The notes below the pieces were generated by a model that searched no databases, had not been told where the DNA came from, and worked only from the letters and a program-made list of their open reading frames with translations. The position numbers were made by a program, and so were the translations under genes. Shown here one piece after another: positions 25,046-38,479 of a DNA stretch of 64,000 nt (position 1 is the stretch's first letter; every line of letters begins with the position of its first letter). Origin of the DNA: Epiperipatus broadwayi (taxonomy: Eukaryota; Onychophora; Udeonychophora; Euonychophora; Peripatidae); assembly GCA_028023455.1 (NCBI GenBank), contig JAQFVV010000351.1:746001-810000 (forward strand), given 5' to 3'.

Positions 25046-25424
25046 TAGCAGCCTGAGTCTGCAATCAGGGGATTCTTAGCACCCTCCACCTTCGGCCACC
25101 AACCGCTGCCTTGGTTGGTAACTTTAGAGCCTCCTGGGAATAAGAGCCATGATTTATTTTTGTCTGTCATGATTGTATATATTGAAAAAATATTCTTAAA
25201 CTTTGAGGTAAAAAGCCAATAAACTCACCATGCTGCCTAATGTGTGTTGGTGAGCAGCCCATCCATGTTCGTATACTATATGAATAATCACATAGTAATA
25301 ACTGCTGCAATGATAAGAACGTATGGAGTGGACATTAGGAATTTGCCCTGCTCGGTTCCTTTAAGGCCTCCAAGAGGAATCAAAGAGTCTCCTTTCAGTT
25401 AATAGCAAACTCTTTTCTGCAGCC

Positions 25425-25445
<21 letters not shown>

Positions 25446-25458
<13 letters not shown>

Positions 25459-25539
25459 TTAAGGAACAATGTAAGTATATGAATTGTTTCAATATAACAT
25501 TTTAACAGCCCTTAATAGATGAAATAATGAGAAAAATAC
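25446..25539. other. Short spacer with (GT)n
   Basis: A (GT)n run at 25446-25458 follows the (AT)n at the 5' edge of the LINE. Nothing else is seen. Confidence 0.5.
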
Positions 25540-26105
25540 TGAAAACCCCAGCTAGTTATTTGTACATTAACAGACCATAAATGTAAAATGATACTATTAC
25601 ATTTTAACACTGTTCATATATAAGCAAACACTTCACTGACATACTTACATGCAGAGTGTGATTTATATATTTGAACGTAATTACAAGACAACTATAAGCT
25701 ATTCTGAAATAACTATAACTAATTAGACAGAAAGTATAACCTTCATTTTTAACAATCTCTTAATATTAAATTAATCTCCAGGTAAAAGATGTAAATATAA
25801 CTTTTTAATAGCCCATAATATATTAAAAGATATATTTACATCTATTAATTGAAGATTAATTTAATATTAAGAGGTTGTTAAATATGAGAATCAGACTTTC
25901 CCTCTGATTAGTTATAGTTATTTCAGAAAAGCTTATAATTGTCTTAAAAAACATTAGTATATATCAATCATGCTGTGTATGTAAATATATCAGTAAATGA
26001 TATGCTTATATATGATCAAAACTAATGTATTGAGGTCTCATTCTACACTTTATGTTTACTGACAGTTAATTTACATACAGCTTACTGGGGGATTTCAATA
26101 CTGTT
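25540..26105. repeat. ~565-bp imperfect foldback element
   Basis: Nested inverted matches include 'tcttaatattaaattaatct' (25758) with 'agattaatttaatattaaga' (25851); 'gaaataactataactaatta' (25705) with 'gattagttatagttatttca' (25906); 'catatataagcaaa' (25617) with 'gcttatatatgatc' (26004); and 'tgtacattaacagac' (25561) with 'actgacagttaatttacat' (26058). The arms run to a centre near 25815. It is non-coding and more diverged than the other foldbacks here. Confidence 0.75.
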
Positions 26106-27352
26106 GCATTTTAAATTGTTTCAGTATTCTGGATGGTAATGTATAGGATTTATTACAATCTTAGCCCAAGACAAAAATGTGTTGACTACAATTAAACTCT
26201 TCATGGTTGGATAAAATTCAAATTTTAAAAAAATAACAACAAATATCTATTTGTTTCATATTTTTAAATGTATGCTTAAAATACTACTGTATCAAAAGTA
26301 TAATAAATTTAGTATGATAGGCTATTGCATTATTTATCAGGACAAAAAGTTTATTATATAAAATAATGACTGATTTATATATTTTCACATTTTCAAACAT
26401 GTAAATTAATTAATTCATTTGTAAAGTTGAAAATGAGAAATTTGATAAATTATTAAAAATTAAAAATTCTTAAAGTGTATATATTTTTTTTGTAAAATTA
26501 TTTTTTAAAAAGCAAATATTTTATAAACAAATAAAAATGTTGGCTTAAGTAAACATTTATTAGCTAAAACCCTGAGCATATAGGAAGGCTAGCACAAGAG
26601 TTATGGAATACATGTTTTTAAGTCAACAGATAAATTATCTACAAAAAGGAAGTAAATAATTTTCATTTAATTAGAAAGCAGTTACCAAAAAATTGTATTT
26701 GCTTCTGAATCAAAATTGACCAAGTTATTGGCTAAATTTCAGTTGAAACCAGAAGAAAAAACAAATTCTATATTCATCACCATAAGATTATTGACTGATT
26801 CTAGTATTGTAAAGAAAAGAGATAAATTAATTTTGTAAAACTACTTTTTCTTATATTTCTTAAACATTGAAGTCTTCCTTCCTTACATAATAATTTTCTA
26901 GAGGGTACTGAAAGTGTTCTATCAATTTTTTAATTTTTAAGGACAACTTTCTTGAAGAATCTATTGATTTATGCCCTGAAATAATAGATTTATTTTTTTA
27001 CATATTAACCTAAACTATAGGTTAAATTGCTTGTCTAAAAATAGAATAGAAATCATGCATAGTAATAGATTTATAAAACAATAAGCAATATAAGCAAAGG
27101 CATATCAGAATTTTTTATGAAATTCACCAATGGGAAAAAAATAGCCCAATATTTCAAGACTTTTCATGGACAACTTAAGAATATAACTGTAGAATATATC
27201 TATGATACTATTTGTGCACAAATACCAATCCAATTGACTTGATTTCTGAAATGCCTAAAATTATGATTACTATTATAATTAATAAGTCAATTATTTTCAT
27301 TTCTATTCTTGAGAGAGACTTAATTGTATGAAGGAGAGCAGAGTTATATATA
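26106..27352. other. Unassigned AT-rich sequence
   Basis: No long frame, repeat arm or RNA-like element was found over 1.2 kb. A (TA)n run at about 27346-27354 directly abuts the next inverted-repeat element. Confidence 0.5.
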
Positions 27353-27636
27353 TATCAACAGATGGCGTTCTACCAAAAACACCATCAAGCGTATGTTTAC
27401 ATGAACGTCAGAGCAAGCATTCACTATCTCTAACTTTAATTCCACTTTCAGATCATGATTTCAAGCTATTTGCTATCATCAGTGAAAGACAGGAATTTTA
27501 GAAACTAGATCTAAACACAAACTCTGAGCATTTATGAAAGTGGAATTAAAGTTAGAGATAGTGAATGCTTGCTCTGACGTTTATGTAAACATACACTTGA
27601 TGGTGTTTTTGGTAGAATGCCATCTGTTGACATAAA
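27353..27636. mobile_element. ~284-bp element with ~100-bp terminal inverted repeats
   Basis: Left TIR 27353-27450 starts 'tatcaacagatggcgttcta' and runs through 'ctctaactttaattccactt'. Right TIR 27533-27636 is its reverse complement with few mismatches ('aagtggaattaaagttagag' to 'atgccatctgttgaca'). The core carries 'catcagtgaaagacagg' and 'aaactagatctaaac', also present in the 43.3-kb array (27503 against 43519 and 43918). Its size and shape fit a MITE. (TA)n flanks the left side; a second (AT)n lies about 40 bp past the right end. Confidence 0.9.
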
Positions 27637-27924
27637 TACAAGCATTAGCAAGTTTTTAACTTGTTTTTTGTTTTTCATATATATATATATTCATTCTCAT
27701 TTTTTCCCAATTATCTATTTCACAAATATAATGGTATAAATGGAATGAATTTGATAAAATATTATCAAATTTTTTTATATCTATGCTGTGACATGATGAT
27801 TTTGATCTTTTCTTATTAATAAATTTATTGTTGTTAGTAAGAATTTATATTTTCTTCTATACTCTCATTATATATATATATATATTATTTAATATTTTCA
27901 TGGTTATATGATGTAGATAAAATA
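27637..27924. other. Spacer with two (AT)n tracts
   Basis: (AT)n at 27678-27690 and 27870-27885, the second shortly before the PLE terminus. No gene. Confidence 0.5.
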
Positions 27925-29045
27925 TTTTTGGGTACAAACTGTGTATTATTTTGCATTATAATCCTATATTTCGATGGACTAGCAACCACCATTATCAAGG
28001 TTAACTTTTGAAAAAACAATTATTAGATCTTAAACAATAATGTGACTCAGCGCGAGATGAAAAATGAGATTCAACTTGAAGTAGTTCAGCATTCACAATA
28101 TGAGGCTTATCAAAATGTTTATTTCCCTCAGTTTTTTTACCTCTTAATTTCAAGTTAATATTAGATAAAATGAGAGGTTTCCATATAGCTAGAATATGTT
28201 GTACTTTGTCAGCCCTATTTAACCAGTAGGTCTCTTTAATATTTCAATTGACTCTCTCATGGTTCTTAAATCATATCTTTCAAAATTAGCAAGTATTTTT
28301 GTATTGTCAAAATCAGGTTTGTGACCAATTTCTAAAAAATGGGAAGTAAAAACTGATGTGTTAATTTTTTGATTAAAAGCATTTCTATGTTCCTTAATTC
28401 TGACATTTATTCATCTATTAGACTAACCCACATAGCTTGTTGAGCACTGCAAACATGGAATTTCATAAATTCCTTGGTGATACAAAAATATTCTGTCTTT
28501 AGGTTTATATAAAAAAAATCACCAATTTTTTTTCCTGTAGAAAAAGTAGTCTTTATAGTAAAACAAGATAGTCTTCTACTGATTTTATCAGTAACCCCTT
28601 TCATGTAAGGTAAAATTACTCTATTAAAAGAGGTTGTCAATTCTATCCTCTTTTTTCTTTTTAGTATTAATGTTATGTAAAGCTTTACATATGATGTTTT
28701 TATTATAATTATTAGAAAGTAGAATGTTTTTTGTAAGTTCTATTTCTTGACTAAGATGTTCTTTATCATATAAATTATAAGCTCTAGTTAAAAGATTTTT
28801 TGCTACAGAAAAAATTTGTGCAGGGTGATGATGAGAATTAAAATCAAGATATCTGTTTGTATGGGTGGATTTTCTGTAAACTGATATTGATAATGTTTCA
28901 TCATATTATTTTGCAGTTTAAACATCTAGAAAAGAAAGCTATCTGTTATTTTCCACTTCCATAGTAAATTTAATATTTGGATACCAATTATTTATAAAAA
29001 CAAGAAAATAATTTAAGGTATCAATGCCACGAGGCCATATGACAA
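27925..29045 (-). pseudogene. Penelope-like element, 3' half, left arm of inverted pair
   Basis: PLE protein combines a telomerase-related RT with a C-terminal GIY-YIG endonuclease. Minus-strand translation from 29045 gives 'VIWPRGIDTLNYFLVFINNW', 'PNIKFTMEVENN', 'LSFLDV' and 'SVYRKSTHTNRYLDFNSHHH', the hallmark PLE segment immediately after the catalytic YxDD. Then comes 'ILLSNNYNKN' (linker) and, near 28496-28425, 'GIYEIPCLQCSTSYVG', which supplies the GIY and Y-x-G motifs, followed by 'INVRIKEHRNAFNQK' and 'GHKPDFDNTKILANFERYDL'. The copy stops just short of the YxDD box, so it is 5'-truncated. It carries in-frame stops after SYVG and after SNR and has frameshifts in the RT part. Non-coding 3' sequence runs to about 27925. 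Confidence 0.85.
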
Positions 29046-29772
29046 AAAAAAGAGGATAGAATTGACAATTCCTCTTTTAATAGTGTAATTTTACCTTACA
29101 TTTAAAGGAGTTACTGATAAAATCAGTAGAAGACTATTTTGTTTTAATATAAAGACTACTTTTTCTACTGGCAAAAAAATGGGTGATTTTTATATAAACC
29201 TAAAGACAGAATATTTTTGGAACACCAAAGAGTTTATGAAATTCCATGTTTGCAATGCTCAAGAATCTATGTGGGTCAGTCTAATAGATGAATAAATGTC
29301 AGAATTAAGGATCATAGAAATGCTTTTAATCAAAAAAGTAGCACATTAGTTTTTACTTCCCATTTTTTAGAAATTGGTCACAAACCTGATTTTGACTATA
29401 CAAAATTACTTGCTAATTTGGAAAGATATGATTTAAGAACAATGAGAGAGTCAATTGTAATATTAAAGAGACTTACTGGTTTAAATAGGGCTGATGAAGC
29501 ACAGGGTATTCCAGCTATGTGGAAACCTCTCATTTTATCTAATATTAACTTGATAAGTGAAAAAACTGAGGGAAATAAACATTTTGATAAGCGTCATATT
29601 GTGAATGTTGAACTACTTCAAGTTGAATCTCACTTCTCATCTCGCACTGAGTCACGTTATTGTTTGAGATCTAATGATTGTTTTTTCAAAAGTTAACCTT
29701 GATAATGGTGGTTGCTAGTCCATCAAAATATCGGATTGTAATGCAAAATAATACACGGTTTGTACCCAAAAA

Positions 29773-29777
<5 letters not shown>
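29046..29777 (+). pseudogene. Penelope-like element, 3' end, right arm of inverted pair
   Basis: This arm mirrors 27925-28655 on the opposite strand. It begins inside the RT-GIY linker (KRIELT..FNSVILPY), then shows 'VYEIPCLQCSRIYVGQSNR', a TGA stop, and 'INVRIKDHRNAFNQ'. A 92-codon frame at 29418-29696 preserves the C-terminus (ERYDLRTMRESIVILKRLTG ... ESRYCLRSNDCFFKS). The TGA after SNR is also present in the left arm; the left arm has an extra TAG at the Q of VGQ. The non-coding end ('ttgataatggtggttgctag' to 'ttgtacccaaaaatat') mirrors the left terminus and runs directly into the (TATC)n array. Confidence 0.85.
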
Positions 29778-30714
<937 letters not shown>

Positions 30715-31059
30715 GTGTCATTTGAAAAAAGATTTAAATATAGTCTGTATGAATAGTTTGTCTAACTAGAAAGTGGTACTTGTAGTACGTAGATGTTATT
30801 GTGATTATGTACAAGAAAAATAATCTGTACAAAATTATCATTTAGCTGACTAAAGAATGAATGGCTTACAGATAGATAATATATCTGGAAATATAACTAT
30901 TGTTATTAGGAGAATGAACTAAAATTCACAAATAAAATGGAACTTAGTTTGACTAGTATCATTATTTTTATTCTATAGTATTTGAAAATGTTGAAAAAAT
31001 AATATTTTTATACAATTAAATTTGTTATACTATGCTGATGCTTCTGACAGAAGATGATG

Positions 31060-31087
<28 letters not shown>
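30715..31087. other. Spacer ending in (ATT)n
   Basis: No gene. A (TTA)n run at about 31061-31090 abuts the first 220-bp direct repeat. Confidence 0.55.
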
Positions 31088-31089
<2 letters not shown>

Positions 31090-31092
<3 letters not shown>

Positions 31093-31308
31093 AAAATAAA
31101 AATCATATCATTCCATTGCATTGGATCGCTAATATGTGGCATAATCACAAGTAGAATTTATTTTAAATTTTTGTTGTTCATTCAATTGTCTCACCTATTA
31201 TAAATCTATGAATGGTTAAACATGTAGATGAAGTATATTAATAATTCTTCTTCCATTAGATTTGGCACTTTTTAAGTATGGACACATATATTAGAAGCAT
31301 TAACTGTT
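31090..31308 (+). repeat. ~220-bp direct repeat, first copy
   Basis: It begins 'aaaaatcatatcattccatt', continues 'gcattggatcgctaatatgt', and ends near 'acacatatattagaagcatt'. It is highly similar to 32205-32427 in the same orientation. No TG...CA ends are seen, so an LTR origin is not supported. It is probably a small dispersed element. Confidence 0.85.
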
Positions 31309-32204
31309 CCAAATTGCAGTGATACACCTCTTACATTTTAGCATTTCTGACGTTTTTCTTTGTCTAACACGTAAACATAAAATATATGATAAAATGTTTA
31401 TTACTTATCAGAAAATAACAAATTTGACTTTATTTGATAGATATTTTTGTTTACTACTGAAATAAATTTTAAATGTTCACATTTTGTTTCTGTAAGTATT
31501 AAAAAAATGAGACCATAATCAAAACAAAATTGTTTTATGTCAAGTTTCTAGAAAAATTATTTTCAGTTTATAAAATCAATGAAATATTTATTAATTATTA
31601 TTATTTTTAAACATTTGAAATGTATAATTATTTATTTCTTTTATATCTAATGAATCATGCTTTAAATGTTTAAATTTGTTGAATATTTATTGCAAAATTA
31701 TGATATTTTCTTTACCTGTAAATAAAGTAGTTTGTTTACATCATAGCTTGTCTTCTAATTTGCTTCAGGCCATATTTATATTAGCTACTAATGTAACATT
31801 ATATTTTGAAAGTAAAGTATTCCAAGTCAAAATAAATTATTAAATAATTTATATTTCTTGATATCTAATAAATATAGTGTAAATTATTTTTAAAAAATAT
31901 CTAAAACCGTAATAAATTTGCAAATAAACACGTTTTTGCATCATTGGAAACTGCAATGTCATAAAATGCTGAAGTTTTTATAGTCTTGGCAAGAGACAAT
32001 GACTGAACATGTCAGGGTGAGGCTTATGTCTATTGTAAGAGCAGGAATTTTGAAATTTCCACCTTTTAATGCACTTTTCTTAGGAAAAAATTATTATAGT
32101 AAAATATACCATTTTAAATGCATTTTAATCTATAATATTTATGAAAAAATTCACTAGGGGGCTAATTGGCCAAAAACAAAATAATTCTGGTTTACTCCTC
32201 GAAA
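31309..32204. other. ~900-bp spacer between direct repeats
   Basis: AT-rich, with no open frame of note. The block near 31985-32060 ('tcttggcaagagacaatgac') is less AT-rich but not identifiable. Confidence 0.5.
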
Positions 32205-32427
32205 ATAATAAAAATCATATCATTCCATTGCATTGGATTGCTAATATGTGGCACGATCACAAGTAGAAGTTTATTTTTAAATTGTTGTTTTTCATTCAAT
32301 TGTCTCATCTATTATTACATTACTTAAATCCATGAATGGTTAAACATATAGATGAAATATATGAATAATTCTTCTTCCATTAGATTTGGCACATTTTAAG
32401 TATAGACACATATATTGGAAGCATTAA
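32205..32427 (+). repeat. ~220-bp direct repeat, second copy
   Basis: It matches 31090-31308 along its length, including 'tccattgcattggattgcta', 'attcttcttccattagattt' and 'acacatatattggaagcatt', with a small insertion near 32315. The two copies start at the same base context (a run of A and T) and end at the same point. Confidence 0.85.
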
Positions 32428-35400
32428 TCAATCATTTATTTCAGTATTTAATCATTAGACTGCATATATTTATAGTTCTCATTTACATTCTCATGTATTT
32501 CCCTCTTATTACTATATGTAATATAATTAATGACATAGATTTTACAAGTAATAATGTTTTTTCTGTAAAAAGAAATAACCAAGCAGAAGTCAAAGTTACC
32601 TTGTATCTCTCCTCACATTTCCATTTCAGGTGGAGCAATGTGATGAGAAATGTACTGACAATTTTGATATTTGTTTATTTCTTTTTCTAACTCAATAGCT
32701 GTTTGTTATCACTGGTATACACAAATATATTAGAAATTATTTGTAAAATGTCAACTAATTTTATTTATTGTTTATATTAAACAATTAAAGCCAATTTTTG
32801 ACGTTTTAAAAATAAGTTCTGAATGAGGTTAAAACTTCATATAATTGACAAATAAAGTTTTTAATTATAATATTCTAAACATCAGTTCTAAAGACGGCTA
32901 CTAGTCAATTTAATCATTACACAAACAAACAGTATTATAAGAGTAATATATAAAATAGTAAAAAAAATAACATTAAATAAATCTTGTTTTTGTACTTAGT
33001 AAGGAATTAAGTTCAAAACGATTATTAATGTCTAACTGTATAATAATTATATTATGATATTTCAAATTACATAACTACTTAATATATATTAGTGTATTAC
33101 ATGATTTCATTATTTCAGGGAGTTTGTCATATACTCACAAATATTTATAAAAAAATTTAAGTCAAACATTATGCAAAGAATTGGGGGGAAAGGTAATTGA
33201 CAATTGCAATTAATACATCAAGTTAGGTATGCATATTTCAGACTACAAAATTTATTCTATGTCAGCCGTAAATAAAATAATTATTGTATAAAGATTTGAA
33301 AAATCATGGTTAATTTTTTTCGGAAAAATATTTTATTTATTAGAAAAATGAAAAATCAGGAAGATAAATTTTCAATACTTATTAAGTAGGAGAGTAGAAT
33401 TAGTCTGAACATTTTAAAGTTATTTTTTTTTCATGATTGCTTTATTTTGATTTTAAAAAACTCTTAATTATAAATTGATAATAAATATAACTAAGAGTCC
33501 AAAATATATAGAACTTCTAAAAATTTTAAAAAGAGATGTCATTACTAAAGTAAAATCTAGTTACTAAATAGATGTCATTAAAAAATAAAACATGTTAAAA
33601 ATAAACTTTAAATAGCTGTGGCGAATCAAAGTTTTTTTTTAGTGCAGTTTATTGCTTAGCAATTGACATAGTGTCCAGAGCTGATTTTGAAGAAAGATTA
33701 TTTTAATTTGGCAAAAGAGAATACTTATTAATACTGCAGTAGTGAGTTGTTCAAGCTTTCTACATGAGCTGTAGCATGATTTAAAAAAATATAATATATT
33801 TGTAAGACAATAACCCAAGGGGTAAATTTGATGTGGAATAGAATTTGATTAAGAATTAGTATTTCTTGTTATGCTCTTGCCCTGGTTAACATGGCGACTT
33901 TGCTGAATTCTTCATCCAAAATTATCTTTTATAAGTAATACATTAATCTCAAGCATCAAGCAGTGTCCATTTAGTTTTAAAGATTTTGATTTTAATTTTC
34001 ACAGTGAAATAATTATTAAAATTTTAAAGAACTTTAAAATAATAGATTTTCAAAACAATTGTTATATAAATAGTGAACTGTAAAATAATTTGTTATGGTA
34101 AATTCCATAATTAAATGTTAATTTACAATTTAAATTCATTTTCAATTTATTTAACTTTACTTTTTTTTTTCAAAGAGAAAATTTTTGATTATTATTAAAA
34201 GATTTCTCTATTAATTTTCAACAATGATTTTTTTATTGCAGGAGATTATTAAAATTTCCATTAATCAAAATAAAAAAGTCGTTTAAACACAACACAAATT
34301 GTACAAGTAATTGAATGTTCTAATGAAGGGGGTAATAGATTTGTTCAAGCAGTTTCTAAAGGTTCAATCCTTCCTAAAGAAACACTTGATATTTAACTCA
34401 GAAGTTAGACCTGTATAGATTTTAATAATAATAAAAATGTTATTTTTCAATTTATTTTTGATTTAAAGAATTTTAACAAATTAAAAAAAAAAAAACTGAA
34501 AGAGAAAATTACTTTTCATAATTCAAAAATTAATTCATTTGAAGTTAAAGCAAAAAAAAATCATTTTTAAGATTGAATTTTTTTTAATAAAGAGGAAAAA
34601 AAAAACAAATTTAATTCAAAAATTTATTCATTGACTAATTTATTTTACTAAAAGCATATTAATGAGAAAAAATTAAAAATTAATTAGTTTATCAAATACT
34701 AAATAATGAAGTAGTTTAGAACTATAAGATTTAATACTTAATGTATTATTTTAGCAAAGATGTTTTTGTTTTATTGAAAGTGTTTGTGCAACTTATGTAA
34801 TACATTCACATACATATAATAATATTGAGTATTTAACTGCTAAACACAAATTCTGGATTCAAATTTTCATAGCATCAATAAAGGAATTTATTCTGGCAAT
34901 TAAAATGAAATTCTTAGACTGCAATAAATATAAAAATGCATGTACCAGTAGATCCAAATATACATAATAGCTACAATTATCCATTAAAGAATAGCATTTC
35001 TATTAATAGAGTCAAATTATTGATGAATGATTTCAATACTTAATTTTATTTAAAAAATGATTATAATTAGAATATGCACTCATACATTCTAAATACTTAA
35101 TAAAGTGTAAGCTCTGAAGAAAATTTTTTGTAATCAGATTAAAACTTCAACTATTTTTATTATTTTTATATTAAAAATATAAATGATTTATTGTTTGGAC
35201 TTACAGTGCAGGACCAAACTTTAAGATCCAGAATTTGCCACCCTACTATTGTACAAAATCATGTAAAAACTTATTTTTACTTGATTACTGTTATATATTT
35301 AGATATAAAAGTTGAACTTCATAGTGAAGAAATACAGCATATTATATTTTTCTTTTAAGAGGATTTAATTGCAGATGATATAAAAGCCAATATTTACTCA

Positions 35401-35474
35401 TAAATAAATCTGTATAATGTGTTAAATTCTATGCCTAAATCCAAAATTAATCATTTTGACTATAAATTGTATAA
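32428..35474. other. 3 kb of unassigned AT-rich sequence
   Basis: No recognisable gene. Near 34280-34400 the plus strand translates for about 35 codons as 'TQIVQVIECSNEGGNRFVQA' and following residues, which looks like former coding sequence but matches no family I know. The rest is homopolymer-rich. Confidence 0.45.
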
Positions 35475-35476
35475 CT

Positions 35477-35511
<35 letters not shown>
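35475..35511. repeat. (AC)n-(AT)n compound microsatellite
   Basis: About nine AC units followed by about nine AT units, immediately left of an inverted-repeat element. Confidence 0.95.
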
Positions 35512-37168
35512 ATTAGGTACTTAGGTATTAGTTCTGCAACGCAGAACATGTATTAGATATGTTGCACCTTTTCACATTCATATCAATCTGCTGATAACTT
35601 TGTAATCTTGTGATCTGACCAAAATAACATGTACAAGGATCTTGTATACTATATTTTTCACAAGTGTTTCAAAAAGAAATGTGTATATGGATCTTGTACA
35701 TGATATTTTCACAAGATTTACAAAGTTATAAGCAGGTTGAATATGTATGTGAAAAGGTGTAGCATGTCTATATATGCTCTTGTTGCAGTATTAAAAATAC
35801 TACTTTCACACAACTAAATGTATAAAATATGGAGCAGAATTATATATGACTTTCACATGAAAATGTTTCAAATTTATAACAATAATAAATGGAACAAAAT
35901 TTAAATTGATAACAATAATAAAGATATATAAATTTGAGCAAGAAATTGATATTAAAAACAACCTTTTAAAAAAATTGATTTGCCATACACAATTATATAC
36001 AACTTTCACACGAAAAACTTTAAAATTTATAACAATATAAATTGATATTAAAAAGAACATTTTAAAGATAAATATTGATTTGCCATACAGAAATATATAT
36101 GATTTTCATACTATAAAATTTATACCAACACTAAAGATATGAATTTTACGCACAAAAAAAGCCGATCTTAAAAGTACATTTTCTTGACCCAAAAATATGT
36201 AAAATACGAAACACCATTATTCTAGTACCAAAATGTTACTTTAAATATGGACAAAAGAATCACTAAAATATTATTTTTTTAAATATTATTTACAAAAATA
36301 AAATAAAATACACATATGCTACTTATTGTGTAATATATAACAGGAATTGTCAAGTTGAAACAAGCAATTTAGCATTTATATTTCTAATACAAAATAAAGA
36401 TATCAAATGAAAAATTCCCCCAAAAATGGAGTTTTATTAAACATGTGATTGTGCATTATATAAGCTGAATGGGATTTTCCTCAAAAATGTTAATAAACAA
36501 ATGTATTTTTTTTTAAAAAACAAAACAAACAAAAACCACAAAAAATTCATAAAATAAAAAAAATATAAATTACAACACTTTTATTAACTTTTCATCCTGG
36601 TGAAATTTTTTTATGTCATTCAGTATGCAAATGAATGTGTGATCATTTTTATGCAATCTGTACAACACATATAGTTGGCTAGATATGAGTCACTATTTCA
36701 TGGAACCCATAGTGTTTCAATGTTTTGTGTGTGAATCTAAAATGCTGGATTCATGAAGTTTATATCTGTGGTTCACACAAAAATGATCATAACTGACATA
36801 AGGAAGTTATGAAAAGAAAATCAAAAGGACAAAAACCAACACTACATATACTTACACACTTAAAATCAAATGAACAGGAATAACTTAGAAATATAAATAA
36901 CAAAGAAATACATGGATGAAACTAAACATAAATTGCAATGAAAGCTGTTGTCAAAAAGAAATCTGGACAATAATTGAAAATGTCAAAATATTAAAAAAAA
37001 CATGTTTTGATCAAGAGAAACATGTTTTCACATGACATTGGATAACATCGCAGGGTTTATTTCACTTAAATTTGATATATTTAAAAGATTACACATTTAT
37101 TGTAGATGGGAAAAGGTGTACTATCTCCCCACCCCTATGTTGCAGGACTAATACCTAAATACCCAAAA
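35512..37168. mobile_element. ~1.66-kb element with terminal inverted repeats and internal satellite-like repeats
   Basis: The left end 'ttaggtattagttctgcaac ... gttgcaccttttcacattc' (35521-35580) is mirrored at the right end as 'ggtgtactatctccccaccc ... ttgcaggactaatacctaaa' (37115-37160). A third, inverted copy of the TIR lies at about 35695-35800, making the left end itself a hairpin (35512-35800). Internally, 35838-36180 holds about three degenerate tandem copies of a ~100-150-bp unit with 'tatgactttcacatgaaaa', 'tttataacaataataaa' and 'gatttgccatac'. No transposase frame was found; the small minus frame at 35806-36060 is just the satellite read through. Confidence 0.7.
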
Positions 37169-37399
37169 TTAGTATAATATAAAATATACATCATGAGATA
37201 TCTACAGTTTCCAAATTTAAACTAAAAACTTCATCATCAACAATTATATAATTCAATAAAAATGTGTACAGTATTGCTAAGCAGATTTATCTCAGCTTTG
37301 AATAGGATTAATAAGTAACAATGGTAATGCTCAAATCTAGTAATCAACAGTTTGCTGTGAATTTAATATTATTTCAAAAACATTACTGTTTATTACTAT
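37169..37399. other. Short unassigned spacer
   Basis: AT-rich, with no feature. Confidence 0.5.
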
Positions 37400-37420
37400 C
37401 TGTTTACAAAGTAATAAATA

Positions 37421-38164
37421 CCACATGATCACCATTTCTTATGCTTGCTTATAACTGTTATTAAAGCAGGCAAAATTCACTATACATATTGCCACATACA
37501 GCAAGCTAGAGTAATCAATGGATGCCAGAAGGCTTGTGCATAAAATCCCCATCTAGTGCCTATGACCCCAGACTAGTTTCTGGCTTGTGGCCTTAGTCAG
37601 TGAGGAGCCTTGGATCAGAGAGCATTGCACCTAGATCTTAGGATCTAATGCAACTCTCTAGCAGCCACCTTTTATCTCCACTGAACTACAAAACCATGAG
37701 TTTTGCCTGTTTTAATGACAGTTATAAGCAAGCATAGGAATTGGTGATCATCTGATGTTTATTGGCTTAAAACCAATCCTGCCTAATAGGATAGTGGTGG
37801 CTATTGTTATTAAAGAAACAAAGACACCAAAATGTATAGGTGCAGGATGAGTTCAGACCTATATGGCTATATAAGCTAATGAGCTTGGATTGAAAATATT
37901 AAGGCGCTTTCAATTTAAGACTCATAGTTTTGTAGTTATGTGGAGATAAAAGGTGGCTGCTAGAGGGTTGCATTAGATCCTAAGATCTAGATACAATGCT
38001 CTCAGATCCAAGGCTCCTCACTGATGAAGGCCACAAGCCAGAAACTACTCTGGGGATATTGGATGAGTAGGCACTAGATGGGGATTTTATGCACAAGCCT
38101 TCTGGAATCCATTGATTACTCTAGCTTGATATGTGTGGCAATACATATAGTGAGTTTTGCCTGT
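37421..38164. mobile_element. ~745-bp rearranged foldback element with possible target duplication
   Basis: The main arms 37470-37700 and 37928-38160 are inverted and close to identical: 'taatcaatggatgccagaag', 'catctagtgcctatgacccc', 'aggagccttggatcagagag' and their complements. A second inner inversion pairs 37425-37475 ('cttgcttataactgttatta') with 37697-37750 ('acagttataagcaagcatag'). The flanks 'ctgtttacaaagtaa' at 37400 and at 38161 could be a target-site duplication. The elements are non-coding. A diverged relative lies at 1818-1965. The 'agaaactag' core links it loosely to the 27.4- and 43.3-kb families. Confidence 0.8.
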
Positions 38165-38479
38165 TTACAAAGTAAATACTGCAATGATAATTAAATTCTA
38201 AAATATTTACTAAATCTAATAATACATTCAATACTAAGTGCAAAGTAACATTATTCTAGATCCCTTTAAACACCCTTATAAAACATTAAATAGTTAATAA
38301 CATATAAATATAAATACAATGATTATATATATATATATAAGTTGCAATAATATTTAAATGCTTTTTAATGCACTCCAATCCCGACTAATTTGACTGTACA
38401 ATACACAATACGTATATGAACAACATTTATTGTAACATTATTAAATTCACACTGTGGAAATTGTCTACACTTATTTTAT

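Larger units (their letters stand above)
22192..25445 (-). mobile_element. Near full-length RTE/BovB-like LINE (copy 1)
   Basis: About 3.2 kb on the minus strand, the usual size of RTE-clade elements. It is bounded on its 3' side by (AT)n at 22188-22200 followed by 'catcattaacc', and on its 5' side by (AT)n/(GT)n at 25423-25460. The 5' untranslated part (about 25046-25422) contains a relatively GC-rich block at 25055-25135. The single ORF starts at about 25045 and ends at 22206, then a short tail with 'atgatgatatata' character follows. The tail type and the close (AT)n flanks match the second copy at 8743. Target-site duplications cannot be separated from the microsatellite. Confidence 0.85.

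Noticed and set aside
31090-32427. LTR retrotransposon defined by the two direct repeats
   Set aside because: No TG...CA ends, primer-binding site, polypurine tract or gag-pol frames between them.
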